A stretch of 20,615 nt of DNA, from NCBI GenBank assembly GCA_003427395.1, contig BFEA01000780.1, positions 126,343 to 146,957 of the forward strand, read 5' to 3'. The position numbers were made by a program, and so were the translations under genes. Every line of letters starts with the position of its first letter. Within the stretch, counting starts at the first letter, position 1. A model generated the notes under the pieces. The model worked only from the letters and a program-made list of their open reading frames with translations, did not search any database and had not been told where the DNA came from. Below, one piece after another: positions 1 to 9,960 of the stretch. Origin of the DNA: Chara braunii. Taxonomy: Eukaryota; Streptophyta; Charophyceae; Charales; Characeae.

Positions 1-56
1 TGGGTGGGTGGGTGTATGTGTGGGTGTCGGTGCGGGTGTCGGTGCGGGTGTGTCAC
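1..56. repeat. G/GT-rich tract with G-quadruplex potential
   Basis: The window opens with TGGG repeats followed by GGTGTC/GGTGCG repeats. Runs of three G lie at 2-4, 6-8, 10-12 and 22-24, which fits the four-run pattern of an intramolecular G-quadruplex on the plus strand. The left boundary is outside the window. Confidence 0.6.
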
Positions 57-240
57 CGTGCGTGTGTTGCTCACAAAGAGTTCGGAGCGACGATTGGGTA
101 AGGGACACACTTGAGAATTCCACACGTCGATCATAAAGGAAACAACTGCATGCAGGGAAGTAAAAAAGCAGCCGCTGGTTTAAAGAGGTAAAAAAAACGC
201 TAGTGTGGTACAGCCATCTCCATGTCTTCGCTCAATTCTT

Positions 241-280
241 GTACACACACACACGCACACACGCGCACACACGCACACAC

Positions 281-330
<50 letters not shown>

Positions 331-349
331 CCGCACACTACCGGGGCGG

Positions 350-421
<72 letters not shown>
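241..421. repeat. Inverted microsatellite: (AC)n followed by (GT)n
   Basis: An AC/CA-rich tract (about 241-328, with a few CG interruptions) is followed about 28 bases later by a GT tract (about 351-421). At the junction CACACTACCG (334-343) and CGGTAGTGTG (347-356) form a perfect 10-bp inverted repeat around a GGG loop. The AC and GT arms can continue the pairing in register-shifted ways, so the whole tract is a potential cruciform. Open frames read across it are only Thr-His or Cys-Val dipeptide runs and are not genes. Confidence 0.9.
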
Positions 422-424
<3 letters not shown>

Positions 425-429
425 TGCGT

Positions 430-863
430 GTAACCATCAAACCCCCCAAATACACCACCTCACCAACCACCACCCCACACCACCGTCATGCTTGTGGCCG
501 ATTCATTCAACATGAACCAAACGAGCAGAAGAGGAATCCGAATCACGACGAACGAAGGTCAAAACAGAAAAGCACACAGGACTAGGCACCGCACACGACA
601 ACATCGAACTGAAATGCGTTGTCCATGCAAATATCAAAAGCCCATCACCGAATAAAACAAGTTCTGACGAAGAGAACGCCCACAACGAAAGCAATCATCA
701 ATTAATCGGATCAATCTTCCGCAAGGCATCATTGCTAACACTTTCCCACCCTGAAACTGTGATGAACGGACCTCAACAAACTATGTGGCCGCACAATATA
801 CTGGTCATACGCCTCGCCTATCATGAGACCGAACAGCAGCCGGCAACGACGTCTAAAATCTAG
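430..863. other. Intergenic stretch, nothing recognised
   Basis: This is CA-rich single-copy-looking sequence. Short open frames here show no family resemblance, and I see no RNA gene. Confidence 0.4.
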
Positions 864-1427
864 GTGGCAGCTCAACTGCTGCCATCAACGAGGCGGCACA
901 CCGGATGGGTGGCCAAAGTAGAAAAGTGGCATGAAAGTTGGCTGCCATGGACCGTTGTCGAGCGCACGGTCCCCGCAGTGAGAGAGGGGACCTTCCCAGC
1001 CACGTCACGCAGGATTCGGCAGGACCTTAGTCGTAGAGCGTTGCCGCTCCGGCCGAGTGCGCCAGCCATACCTCTCGCGAACCCCTACGACACGATAGGG
1101 CCACGCGAGGTACAACTTACCTCCACTTGCGGGAGCTGTCACCATCCCTTAGGTGGGCGTATCCCCGCCGAGCTACCGGTCCACAGTACGAAAGTTTTTA
1201 CATGCAATCGCAGAGGTGGACCAGCCGAGGGCGTTTCTCGTACGCTGTCGCATAGGGGGTACGCGCCGTACCACGCCTCTATCGGACCCGTACGCAAGCC
1301 AACGCACTGGGGGCTGAAGTCCCAAGCGCGACTCGTTGTCGGTCGACTAGGACGCATCCTTCTCACCACGCATTACACCACGCCAAAACAAAAGTCAGAT
1401 CACTCACACGAAACAAAACACTCCTAG
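864..1427 (+). CDS. Unrecognised 187-codon open frame in a GC-rich island
   Basis: The longest uninterrupted frame in the left third of the window lies in a locally GC-rich block (about 840-1430) with CpG-rich composition. The product would be basic and Arg/Pro/His-rich. It has one CxxC pair (CGSC near residues 88-91) but no second pair to complete a zinc site, no signal peptide and no membrane segment. I recognise no family. High GC alone makes stop codons rarer, and another frame in the same block is also open for 76 codons on the opposite strand, so this may be chance. No splice or promoter context was found. Confidence 0.15.
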   Translation: MAAQLLPSTRRHTGWVAKVEKWHESWLPWTVVERTVPAVREGTFPATSRRIRQDLSRRALPLRPSAPAIPLANPYDTIGPREVQLTSTCGSCHHPLGGRIPAELPVHSTKVFTCNRRGGPAEGVSRTLSHRGYAPYHASIGPVRKPTHWGLKSQARLVVGRLGRILLTTHYTTPKQKSDHSHETKHS

Positions 1428-2267
1428 TCCCTTCAGTATCCATGTGATACGGAAATCGGTTAGGTATCGCGCGCTTGTCTTAATATAAAACTGCACGAAT
1501 GCAAGGTTTTCTCATATCGACTAGCCATGCAAGCATTCGCAAGCAATCGCAATGATGGCGTACTATGTACTACCCATAATCGTGTGGTCCTCGATAGTCT
1601 CAAGGTTCGCGTTCAACACTCAAGTGTCGGCTGACACGCGCCTGGAGGGGTTTATCTCTCGACATTAAACAACCGCCGAGGCGGTTGAGAACCACACCCT
1701 CTTCTGCACCCTGCGGAGAATCGGTGGTACACAGGTTCCGGCCTGTGGTGGCAATCAACCCTTATGGCCATGGAGACGAGCTCCATCATCCAAGGCTTTG
1801 AGAGAAGTCAGGGATTTAACTTTGACGGCTGCCACGGACTTCAACGTCCAACTATAAAAATTAACAAGCAAAATCACCCAATAAATAAACAGGCATCCCA
1901 ACACCCATATTAATTCAAAACTTGAGATAAATAAAAGAGGGGAAAATAAACACATCAGGTATGCAGATCGCGCGACACATGGTTGTCATTCTCACTGCCT
2001 CCAAAGTAAGGCTCGTATACCAAGCTTCAAGATACTAACCTGCATAAACACATGCACATACGAAAGCCACATTGCCATGCACCACTGTGGTCAACTTTAC
2101 TGTTCCCTGTAACTCACAACACGCCTCACACACTCCAACCCCAACCATTGTCCAACTTTCCATAAAAACCCATCAGTTCTTTATAATGGTCATTAAAAGA
2201 AGTCTGGTTAAAACTTTCAAAGAAACATATCAAATCTCAGGGCTAAGGCATCAAGTTGAGGTACAGA
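1428..2267. other. Intergenic DNA left of the putative LTR
   Basis: No gene was recognised. The stretch holds a small perfect hairpin: CAACCGCC (1670-1677) and GGCGGTTG (1680-1687) with a 2-base centre. From about 1780 it becomes A/T-rich. It could be degraded internal sequence of an LTR element, but no retroelement domain can be read in it. Confidence 0.4.
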
Positions 2268-2540
2268 TGTAAGCAACGTTGTGTCATGAGCCGACGAGTC
2301 GGCGATCAACCAACCGACCTGTTATCAAAGTTAACAGAAGACGACCCTCGTAGGATCGAGTTGAACTAGTCAGATCTTGAATCAAAAACGGCCAAGAAGG
2401 ACCTGTTACACAACACAGGTCAAATCCCAAATACTTTAACTTCAAGTGTACGGCGAATAAATCCCCATATCACATCTTACTCAAAATCTCGAAAGACTAT
2501 ATCTCAAATTTCTCTCTCCAATGGTCCTCAAAGAATAAGG

Positions 2541-2940
2541 AAAATTTTGGCAGCATCTCCCCTACACAGGGTGAATCGCCAAAACTTATCCTACCAGAAT
2601 ATAATATAACTCTTTAAAACTAGAAAAATTTCGGTAGCGCTTCCCGTAGGAAAAGTGTCTGTTCAGAATTTATACGAGGCTAAATATAAAATTCAGAAAT
2701 AACTCTGACTTCTCAAAGTCTAGTTTTGTCCAACTCCCTGATTTAGTAAAAATTTGGGTAGCACCTCTCCTAGAAAACTAGGCTTCCCAGATTTTAACTA
2801 AGCCAGATATAAACTCAAACAAAACTTGAATTGTGAAAGTCAAAATTTGACTAACTCCTCGGTTTTGTAGATATTTCGGCAATGCTTCCCGTAGGAAAAG
2901 TAGCTATCCAAAATTTATACAGAGCCAAGTAAAACAAAAG
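2541..2940 (+). repeat. Four degenerate ~84-124-bp repeats with a shared GG(C/T)A core
   Basis: A motif resembling AAATTTCGGTAGCGCTTCCC recurs with its GG at 2549, 2633, 2757 and 2878 (spacings 84, 124 and 121). Each is followed by TAGGAAAAG-like or CACAGG-like sequence and then an AATTTATAC-like block. Repeats of this style occur in the long LTRs and untranslated parts of plant Ty3/Gypsy elements (remembered, not searched). The set supports placing this stretch inside U3 of the putative LTR. Confidence 0.6.
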
Positions 2941-3269
2941 ATCCCAAAAAATGCGAGAACTTGATCTAAGTAACTTAACTTAGAAAATGCAGGAATTGAA
3001 CTAACTCCTATAGCTCCAGCACGTGGCGAGCACTAACAGACTACCCTATTAAGCAGCAGAAATAAACAGAACTTGAACAAAAGACAAGACTTTGCTAACA
3101 AGCATGTCATGTCAACAACTCATTCATCCAGTTCAAAAACAAGGGTTCGTTCATTCAAAGTGTTAATCTTTCGCTTGTCCTGATCACAGAAATATTGGTC
3201 TCGTATCTTACTTGGTTGATTATCTTTCAAAGTTGTTCTCAGTCAACCCCATGCAATCTGACAGACTTA

Positions 3270-3866
3270 GCAAGGCGACCGAATCAGTCAGAACGACCTC
3301 ATCTCCAGCCCCAATTCAATGTCTTAGGCAAAACGAGCAAGGCGACCGAATCAATCTGGAGGACCTCATTTCCAGCCCCAGTTCAATGTCTTAGGGAAAA
3401 CAAGCAAGGCGACCGGATCAGTTTGGAGGACCTCATTTCCAGCCCTAGTTCAATGTCTTAGGCAAAACGAGCAAGGCGACCAGATCAGTCTGGAGGACCT
3501 CATTTCCAGCCCCGGTTCAATGTCCTACGCAAAACGAGCAAGACGACCGGATCAGTCTGGAGGACCTCATTTCCAGCCCCAGTTCAATGTCTTAGGCAAA
3601 ACGAGCAAGGCGACCGGATCAGTCTGGAAGACGTCATTTCCAGCCCCAGTTCAATGTCTTAGGCAAAACAAGCAAGGCGACCGGATCAATCTGGAGGACC
3701 TCATTTTCAGCCCCATTCCAATGTCTTAAGCAAACAGCAAAGCGATTGGATCAGTCTGCAGGACCTCATCTCCAGCCCCATTTCAATGTCTTAAGCAAAC
3801 AGCAAAGTGACCGGATCAGTCTGAAGGACCTCATCTCCAGCCCCATTTCAAAGTCATCGCAAGCAG
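3270..3866 (+). repeat. Nine-copy 67/65-bp tandem repeat (minisatellite)
   Basis: Units start with GCAAGGCGACCGGATCAGTC or a variant at 3270, 3337, 3404, 3471, 3538, 3605 and 3672 (exactly 67 bp apart), then at 3737 and 3802 (65 bp apart). Each carries GACCTCATTTCCAGCCCC and TTCAATGTCTTAGGC. The last two units share a 2-bp deletion (TTAAGCAAACAGCAAAG) and are the most diverged. Because 67 is not a multiple of 3, the short repetitive peptides read through it change frame every unit and are not genes. Confidence 0.95.
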
Positions 3867-4008
3867 ACATCGTAGATTCTTACAACACACAGATGACTTA
3901 ATCATGCATCGTAGATTCCCCTTCTGATTCGGTTAAGGTCCTGAATTAAAGTCAAGGAAAATATACAAAAGTCAAAACTAAGTCAAACTGATCTTGAATG
4001 AAGGGTGG

Positions 4009-4016
4009 TATAAATA
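4009..4016 (+). promoter_or_regulatory. TATA box of the putative LTR promoter
   Basis: TATAAATA followed by GGGGTATA is a strong plant TATA box. It lies 1.74 kb into the putative LTR and about 175 bp before an AATAAA, the spacing expected for U3-R in an LTR. Transcription would start around 4040 if active. Confidence 0.55.
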
Positions 4017-4184
4017 GGGGTATACGGGATTCTAAGGGAAATCGCGTCGACCTACGTCGAAGTTCCCTGCCTTCACGGTCCCGCCTGAACCCCGATAGAG
4101 TTCCCGCAATCGGTGGGTCGAACCTCCCACAAAGGCCTTGGCACTACGGGTTTCAATCCCGCCTGCTGCCTTCCTCTCTGAACC

Positions 4185-4190
4185 AATAAA
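4185..4190 (+). promoter_or_regulatory. Polyadenylation signal AATAAA in the putative LTR
   Basis: A canonical AATAAA lies downstream of the TATA box and upstream of the ~275-bp U5-like tail, consistent with the end of R. Taken alone the hexamer is not informative. Confidence 0.4.
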
Positions 4191-4487
4191 CTAGACTGAG
4201 ACTCTGAAAGGCAGAAGGAGAGAGTATAAGTCACTCAGATACAAGAGAGGTGCACTCAGACCTCGCGTGAGAGGGCCTTGATTCCTTCACTCGCCAGAGG
4301 GCCCCGCAATGGTGGCCAAAGTCGCAGTAAAACGACCGAACTCGAAGTTGAAACGTAGAGCAATCGCACCCTTACAGCCCTTCAAGTCGCAACAGCCTCC
4401 CCCTATGTGGAGTCAGATCACTCCCCAAAGATGCAACGTCGTTCCCCTGACCAGCTTGTTGTTACATAGATGAGAAAAAAAAAACTG

Positions 4488-4521
4488 TTCAAATAGATCA
4501 CACCCCTGTGCTCTATTTGAA
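4488..4521. repeat. 34-nt near-perfect hairpin just after the LTR end
   Basis: TTCAAATAGA (4488-4497) pairs perfectly with TCTATTTGAA (4512-4521). Inside, CACA (4499-4502) pairs with TGTG (4507-4510) around a CCCC loop, with a single T/C mismatch between the stems. It follows an A-run (4474-4484), 22 bases after the putative LTR terminus. Confidence 0.85.
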
Positions 4522-4539
4522 GCACATGCAAAATGCAGT

Positions 4540-5400
4540 TGAGTTCAATAAAAAACTGCACAATTAGTAACCGTGCGCAGCACTAAGGCGCGATAGTTAT
4601 GCACAACGCTATGCCCGGCAAGACAGCAAGGCCCAGCGCCTTGTATAGAAACATACGACGTGCGTTGAGGCGTGGAAGCAGCACGCACAGCAACCCAGCA
4701 AACATTGCGGGCACGGGCAATGCTCAACAGCATGTCCAACACTGCCAGCATTTATCGCATTTCTTCATATCAACACTTATGTCCACGATGACAGACTCAA
4801 ACCCCCGCTGCAGTCTTCACTTCGTAGTGCCAGCAACAGTTGAGGGTGCACCATGTAGCAACAGCCTTGATCTTCACAGTTGTGCTCAGATACACAGTCA
4901 AGTCGGCTGCTCTCGACAGCAACAGTCCCGTAGCACATGGCCAACAACTTGCCTCACGGGATTGCAATGCCCTGTAGCAGCCTTCTACGCACAGCAGTAG
5001 TATCTAGCCAACGCAGCGGTCGTACGTAGTGATATGCAGCCAAGCCCTGCGTACACAGCCAGCACTGTGTGCACAGCATCAGCAGCAAACGCTACTCCGA
5101 GCAAACAGCAGTACCGCTGGCCTCGGCAGCAGTAAACGGATTCCAATATGACCCTCACATACAAATGCACAATCGCAGTGTTGCTGATTTCAGCAACGGC
5201 CCAGCTACAACAGTCTGCCCATGTTGAGGATGCGTCGAACAGCGGCTGTGTCGACAGTCGGACCAACTTGGGAGTAACGGGAGCGGCGCAGCACCGAAGG
5301 TACGACAGTAGCTCAAGAGCAACACTTCCTTGCCTTAGAAATGGTAACCAAGGTGTATGCAGGTGTCGACCATGCAGAGCATTACCACGAACAGGTACTT
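4540..5400 (+). other. GCA/CAG-rich tract with two unrecognised open frames
   Basis: The plus strand is rich in CAGCA, AACAG and GCAC. Frames are open at 4599-5000 (133 codons) and 5148-5585 (145 codons). The second begins with a hydrophobic stretch that resembles a signal peptide, then becomes Cys/Arg/Ser-rich and ends in low-complexity sequence that includes a CT-rich tract. Neither resembles a known family. The compositional bias explains the openness, and candidate splice donors such as ACAG/GTACTT (near 5395) could also mean they are exon pieces. I do not call genes here. Confidence 0.3.
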
Positions 5401-5589
5401 GTCACCTATTCCGCTCTCATTCTTATACTCTCTCTCTTTCTCCCTCTCTGCATCTTCTGATCGCCACTGGTCCACTTGCCGCCTCGCTCAGCCGTTGCAC
5501 AACTATTAGCTGCCAACGAACCAACCATGCATCCCGTAGACGTCAGCAGCAACAACCGAGGTACATGAAGACGTCAACCTTGTAGACCA

Positions 5590-6842
<1,253 letters not shown>

Positions 6843-7239
6843 TCACTCCAACTTCCCCATCTTCGACTTTGATGACGGGCAGTCCCACGGCCAGAATACC
6901 ATGCGCACGAAGAGCCATTAATGGAAATCAAAAGAAAGGGAATGATTATGCCCCTCGAGCACAGGCAGATACATAGCCGTGTGAATGCAACTACTAATAT
7001 GGTGGTGGGTTGGGATCGCGACGAAGAATACCAGCTGAATTGCGTTTAGCAACGGGATCTCCATGAGGAAAACGAACAAACGTGACCATGCCCCAATACT
7101 TTAGCAAACCGGGTCACGGGTCTTCCCTTGAAACATGCGAAGATACATCATCCGAACAGCAATTTGTTTTTGGTCTTCCCGCTCGTCCTTCCTCACATTT
7201 CGCGCAGCCTCTACCACTCACCCCGGCCAAACTAACGAC
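6843..7239. other. Intergenic stretch, nothing recognised
   Basis: This is mixed-composition sequence with no open frame of note, no repeat and no RNA gene that I can support. Confidence 0.4.
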
Positions 7240-7545
7240 CCAGTGTAAAAACTAATGCTACCACTGCGTTCGCCTCACCTTAAAACCCCCGTTTCGCATC
7301 TTCACTCGCTCGATTCCATGGAGAATCGAGTGAGTTACCTTTTTTTTCCTTTCGCCACCCTCACTCTCCTCCATCTCCCGCGCACCACTTTTTTCCACTA
7401 ACTCCTACACTAACTCTCTGACCAAACTAACCCTATCATTGCATTCGCCCTATGCCAAAACCCCTATCTACTATCTTTCCTCGCTCGATTCCATTGAGAA
7501 TCGGGTGAGATATCGACTTTTTACTCACGCCATAGCCACTCTCCC
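7240..7545. repeat. Two diverged direct repeats with a conserved palindrome
   Basis: Two segments 175 bp apart share the order CCAAACTAAC...GC(G/A)TTCGCC...AAAACCCC...TCGCTCGATTCCAT. In copy 1 CTCGATTC (7309-7316) and GAATCGAG (7323-7330) form a perfect 8-bp stem with a 6-base loop. In copy 2 (7484-7505) the same stem has one change in its right arm (GAATCGGG). Pyrimidine-rich tracts follow both. Confidence 0.7.
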
Positions 7546-7804
7546 CTTCGTCTTCGTCTTCCCGCCTTCTTCTCTTACCGTCATCTTTTTCTTCGTCCGC
7601 TGCTTTCCCTCGATGATAACGCAGCGCCTGATAGGGCCTGATCGCACAGCGGTCCTGATGTCAAAACTGAAACTCCATCAGCTTCGTTGTGGGAGAGCAG
7701 GCCAGATCGCGGGTGATGGTCACTACAACCAACCCGTCCACGGTAGAGTACTGGGTTCATTCCCTTGTGTAAGAGGCTACCAGCTATGTGGCTAAAAAGG
7801 AAAA

Positions 7805-7883
7805 TTATTAGTAGTAGTAGTAGTATTAGTATGATTATTATTATTATTATTATCATTATTATTATTATTATTATTATTATTTT
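7805..7883. repeat. (ATT/AGT)n trinucleotide microsatellite
   Basis: A TAGTAG block (7809-7831) runs into imperfect ATT repeats to 7883. Poly-isoleucine open frames on the minus strand are artefacts of this tract. Confidence 0.95.
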
Positions 7884-8144
7884 ATAAAGGTGTCTAGCCC
7901 GATGTATCCAACCTCGGCCATCGACATGGTGCACACGAGCAGGTCCTCTCCCACCCGTTGTGCAGGCGATTGCACTCAGAGCACACTCACACTGGCACTT
8001 CTCCGTATGCACCTGAGGACAGCCATGCTCACATCCAGAAAATCGGGCTACGTCCCAAGGAACCATCCCCAGAACTCACGCAGAGAAAAACTGACCAGCC
8101 CATGCATTTCCTCATGATCGTATTTTGCTCTTTTGATTGTAGTT

Positions 8145-8560
8145 GGGTTTGAACTTGGGTCTGTATTTTAACAGTTCGAGGGTGTACTAGCTGAGCAAGC
8201 CCTGTCGGCGCCAAGGCACAACCTGAGCCCAGCAGGATCGAACTCGGACCTGCGTTTCAACAGTTCATGGGTGTACCAAATGAGCCAGGCCCGCAGTTGC
8301 TGTTCCCACAGGCTTATTTTCAACAGTTTGCGGGTGTACCAACTGAGCTAGGCCCTCTGGTGCTGGTCCCACAGGCCTATCTTCAGCAGTTTGCGGGTGT
8401 ACCAACTGAGCTAGGCCCTCTGGTACTGATCCCACAGGCCTGTTTCACACAGTCCGCGGGTGTACCAGTCTGAGCTAGGTCCTCAGGTGCAGGTCCCACG
8501 TGCCTGTTTCACACAGTCCGCGGGTGTTCCAGCTGAGCTGGGCTAGCTCGTGCTGGTCCC
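8145..8560 (-). repeat. Tandem array of tRNA-like units (Pol III A-box, some B-boxes)
   Basis: On the minus strand TAGCTCAGTTGG or close variants, which match the tRNA A-box, occur at plus coordinates 8187-8198, 8276-8287, 8339-8350, 8402-8413, 8465-8477 and 8529-8540. The last five are 63-64 bp apart. The two units nearest 8145 and 8236 also have a B-box-like GTTCAAACC or GTTCGATCC about 40 bp after the A-box, and a CTGTTAA/CTGTTGA segment at the anticodon-loop position (an Asn-like GTT). T-arm and acceptor stems do not fold well, so these are tRNA-derived repeats, not functional tRNAs. The 63-bp period (21 codons) produces a repetitive plus-strand frame at 8267-8473 that I regard as secondary. 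Confidence 0.65.
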
Positions 8561-9200
8561 ACAGGCCTGCTCACACCCAACCTTCTCACTTTTCACAACA
8601 GGCTGAGGCTAACAGGCTGTGCATCCCCTGGCCATGGCTGCCGAGACCTATTCCACCACCCTGCGGGTCCTGGTGCAGATCTTGGCGACAGTAGCAAATA
8701 TTCAAATGAGAACTTTGAAGGCCGAAGTGGAGAAGGGCTCCACGTGAACCGTTGTTGGGACAGCTTGCCACACAGCCAACGTTGCGGCAGCCTACCACTG
8801 GCGCCCCTCGTCCAGGCATAGTTCACCATCTTCCAGGCCCCAACGGGCATGCTCACACACAACCCTCTCACAGCAGATGGTGGTTGGCGGACGGTGCGCC
8901 GGCAACGACCCCCGCCACCAAGGTTTCTTCTGCCTCGTGGGCTAATCACCCACCGGCTCGCACGCACGTTGAACTCCCTGGTCCAAGTATCAAGACGGGT
9001 AGACAGAGGAATTTTTGCCAGCATCCAGGACACGTCGGAACCCAATCAGGCCCATCGAAAGAGGCGCATGCTCAAGGTCCTCGACTGCCGTAATGGCCAC
9101 CCGTGTCCGTCAAAGTAGTAGCCGAGCCAAGCCCGTGGGTTCTGACGTCGGTCTCGAAACCGATTACCGAGTCAAAGATATCAAAAAATAAAAGTTAAAA
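8561..9200. other. GC-rich intergenic stretch, no gene recognised
   Basis: Several overlapping open frames on both strands (for example 8593-9045 minus and 8752-9093 plus) reflect the GC-rich composition. None shows a recognisable domain. Confidence 0.35.
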
Positions 9201-9240
9201 AAATATATATATAAAATAAAATAATAAAATAAGTATAAAT
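9193..9240. repeat. AT-rich low-complexity tract
   Basis: This tract holds ATATATAT plus AAATAAAATAATAAAATAAG, between two GC-rich blocks. Confidence 0.85.
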
Positions 9241-9442
9241 GCGAGGTAACACAAAAAGTAAGGGGACTAGGGGTCGTGCGTCCCGCTGGCCTGCGACGCT
9301 ACGTCCCGCTAGGTCGCTCATGGTTGCGCCTTGCCGTCGATACCCCGCGCACGCCGCTCACCCGGTCGAGGACTCAACTCTCACCCGGGAGCGCGCCGTC
9401 AACTTCGGTCGAGGCCACACCGGCATGAATTACAAAAAGCAC

Positions 9443-9470
9443 ACCAAATACCCTTGTAAGGGTATTTGGT
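9443..9470. repeat. 28-bp perfect palindrome with 2-base centre
   Basis: ACCAAATACCCTT (9443-9455) and AAGGGTATTTGGT (9458-9470) are exact reverse complements around GT. Confidence 0.97.
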
Positions 9471-9501
9471 ACGTCACCGTCAATCAGCCCGCATGTTAGG
9501 A

Positions 9502-9665
9502 ATTCACCACACTGGCTAGCTGCCACGCGCGCCACGTGGCAAGATAAAAACATTCCACACTGTGTGGTCGCCGAAGAAGCCACAGTAATCATGAATGGCA
9601 CCATCGCCACCTGCCACACATTCACCACACCGGCCAGTTGCGTTGCGCGCCACGTGGCGAGACAA
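9502..9665. repeat. Direct duplication (offset 118 bp) centred on GCCACGTGGC
   Basis: ATTCACCACAC(T/C)GGC...GCGCGCCACGTGGC(A/G)AGA occurs at 9502-9545 and 9620-9663. Each copy contains the perfect 10-bp palindrome GCCACGTGGC (9531-9540 and 9649-9658), which contains a plant G-box core CACGTG. Confidence 0.85.
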
Positions 9666-9857
9666 AGACGCCCATGCATGAAGTCACCCGCAAGACCACG
9701 CACAGGTCGGCTAACCGACGCCCATGGCACAGCGTGGCAACGAAGGTGGCAGACGACGTGCATGGGAAGCGCACGAGCACACTGCCGATCGACGACTCCA
9801 CGCCACGACAAACCCGCAGATGCCCCGTGTCGGGTGCAATAGCATATGGCCGTCGTA

Positions 9858-9960
9858 AACTCCCACATGGAAGTGGAAGTTGGGAGTTCCATGCATCGGT
9901 CGACTGGCGACGACAACGCCGCACACACCACCATTCAAATTTGAATTCAAATTCGAAATC
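9858..9960. repeat. Cluster of short palindromes
   Basis: AACTCCCA (9858-9865) pairs with TGGGAGTT (9881-9888). ATTCAAATTTGAAT (9933-9946) is a perfect 14-bp palindrome that overlaps TTTGAATTCAAA and is followed by more AAATTCGAA-type sequence. Confidence 0.8.

Larger units (their letters stand above)
2268..4466 (+). mobile_element. Putative solo or orphan LTR (~2.2 kb)
   Basis: The segment begins TGTAAGCAAC and ends GTTGTTACA, so the ends form a near-inverted repeat with canonical TG...CA termini. Inside it, in the correct order, are a long repeat-rich U3 (degenerate ~120-bp repeats, then a 67-bp satellite), a TATA box (4009-4016), a polyadenylation signal (4185-4190) and a ~275-bp U5-like tail. 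No second LTR copy, no primer-binding site after 4466 (the downstream sequence does not start TGG) and no clean 5-bp target-site duplication (ACAGA versus TAGAT) were seen. A solo LTR or truncated relic is the most economical reading. The boundaries are inferred by eye. Confidence 0.5.

Noticed and set aside
180-515. Open frames across the AC/GT tract (Thr-His, Cys-Val repeats)
   Set aside because: They are direct translations of dinucleotide repeats with no other coding signal.
3195-3729. Apparent repeat proteins over 3195-3729
   Set aside because: The 67-bp unit is not a multiple of three, so frames rotate through the same sequence; this is a satellite, not a coding repeat.
4090-4165. tRNA gene in the putative LTR
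   Set aside because: GTGGGTCGAACCTCCCAC and CGGGTTTCAATCCCG look like T-arms, but no A-box, anticodon arm or acceptor stem accompanies either one.
7581-8066. 161-codon minus-strand frame with a poly-isoleucine, membrane-like stretch
   Set aside because: The hydrophobic run is the ATT microsatellite and the flanks have no family resemblance.
8267-8473. Protein with 21-residue tandem repeats
   Set aside because: The frame is an automatic consequence of a 63-bp period, has no start context or flanking coding sequence, and the minus-strand tRNA-like motifs explain the conserved positions better.
8593-9045. Overlapping GC-rich open frames on both strands
   Set aside because: Several frames are open at once in the same GC-rich block, and none carries a recognisable motif.
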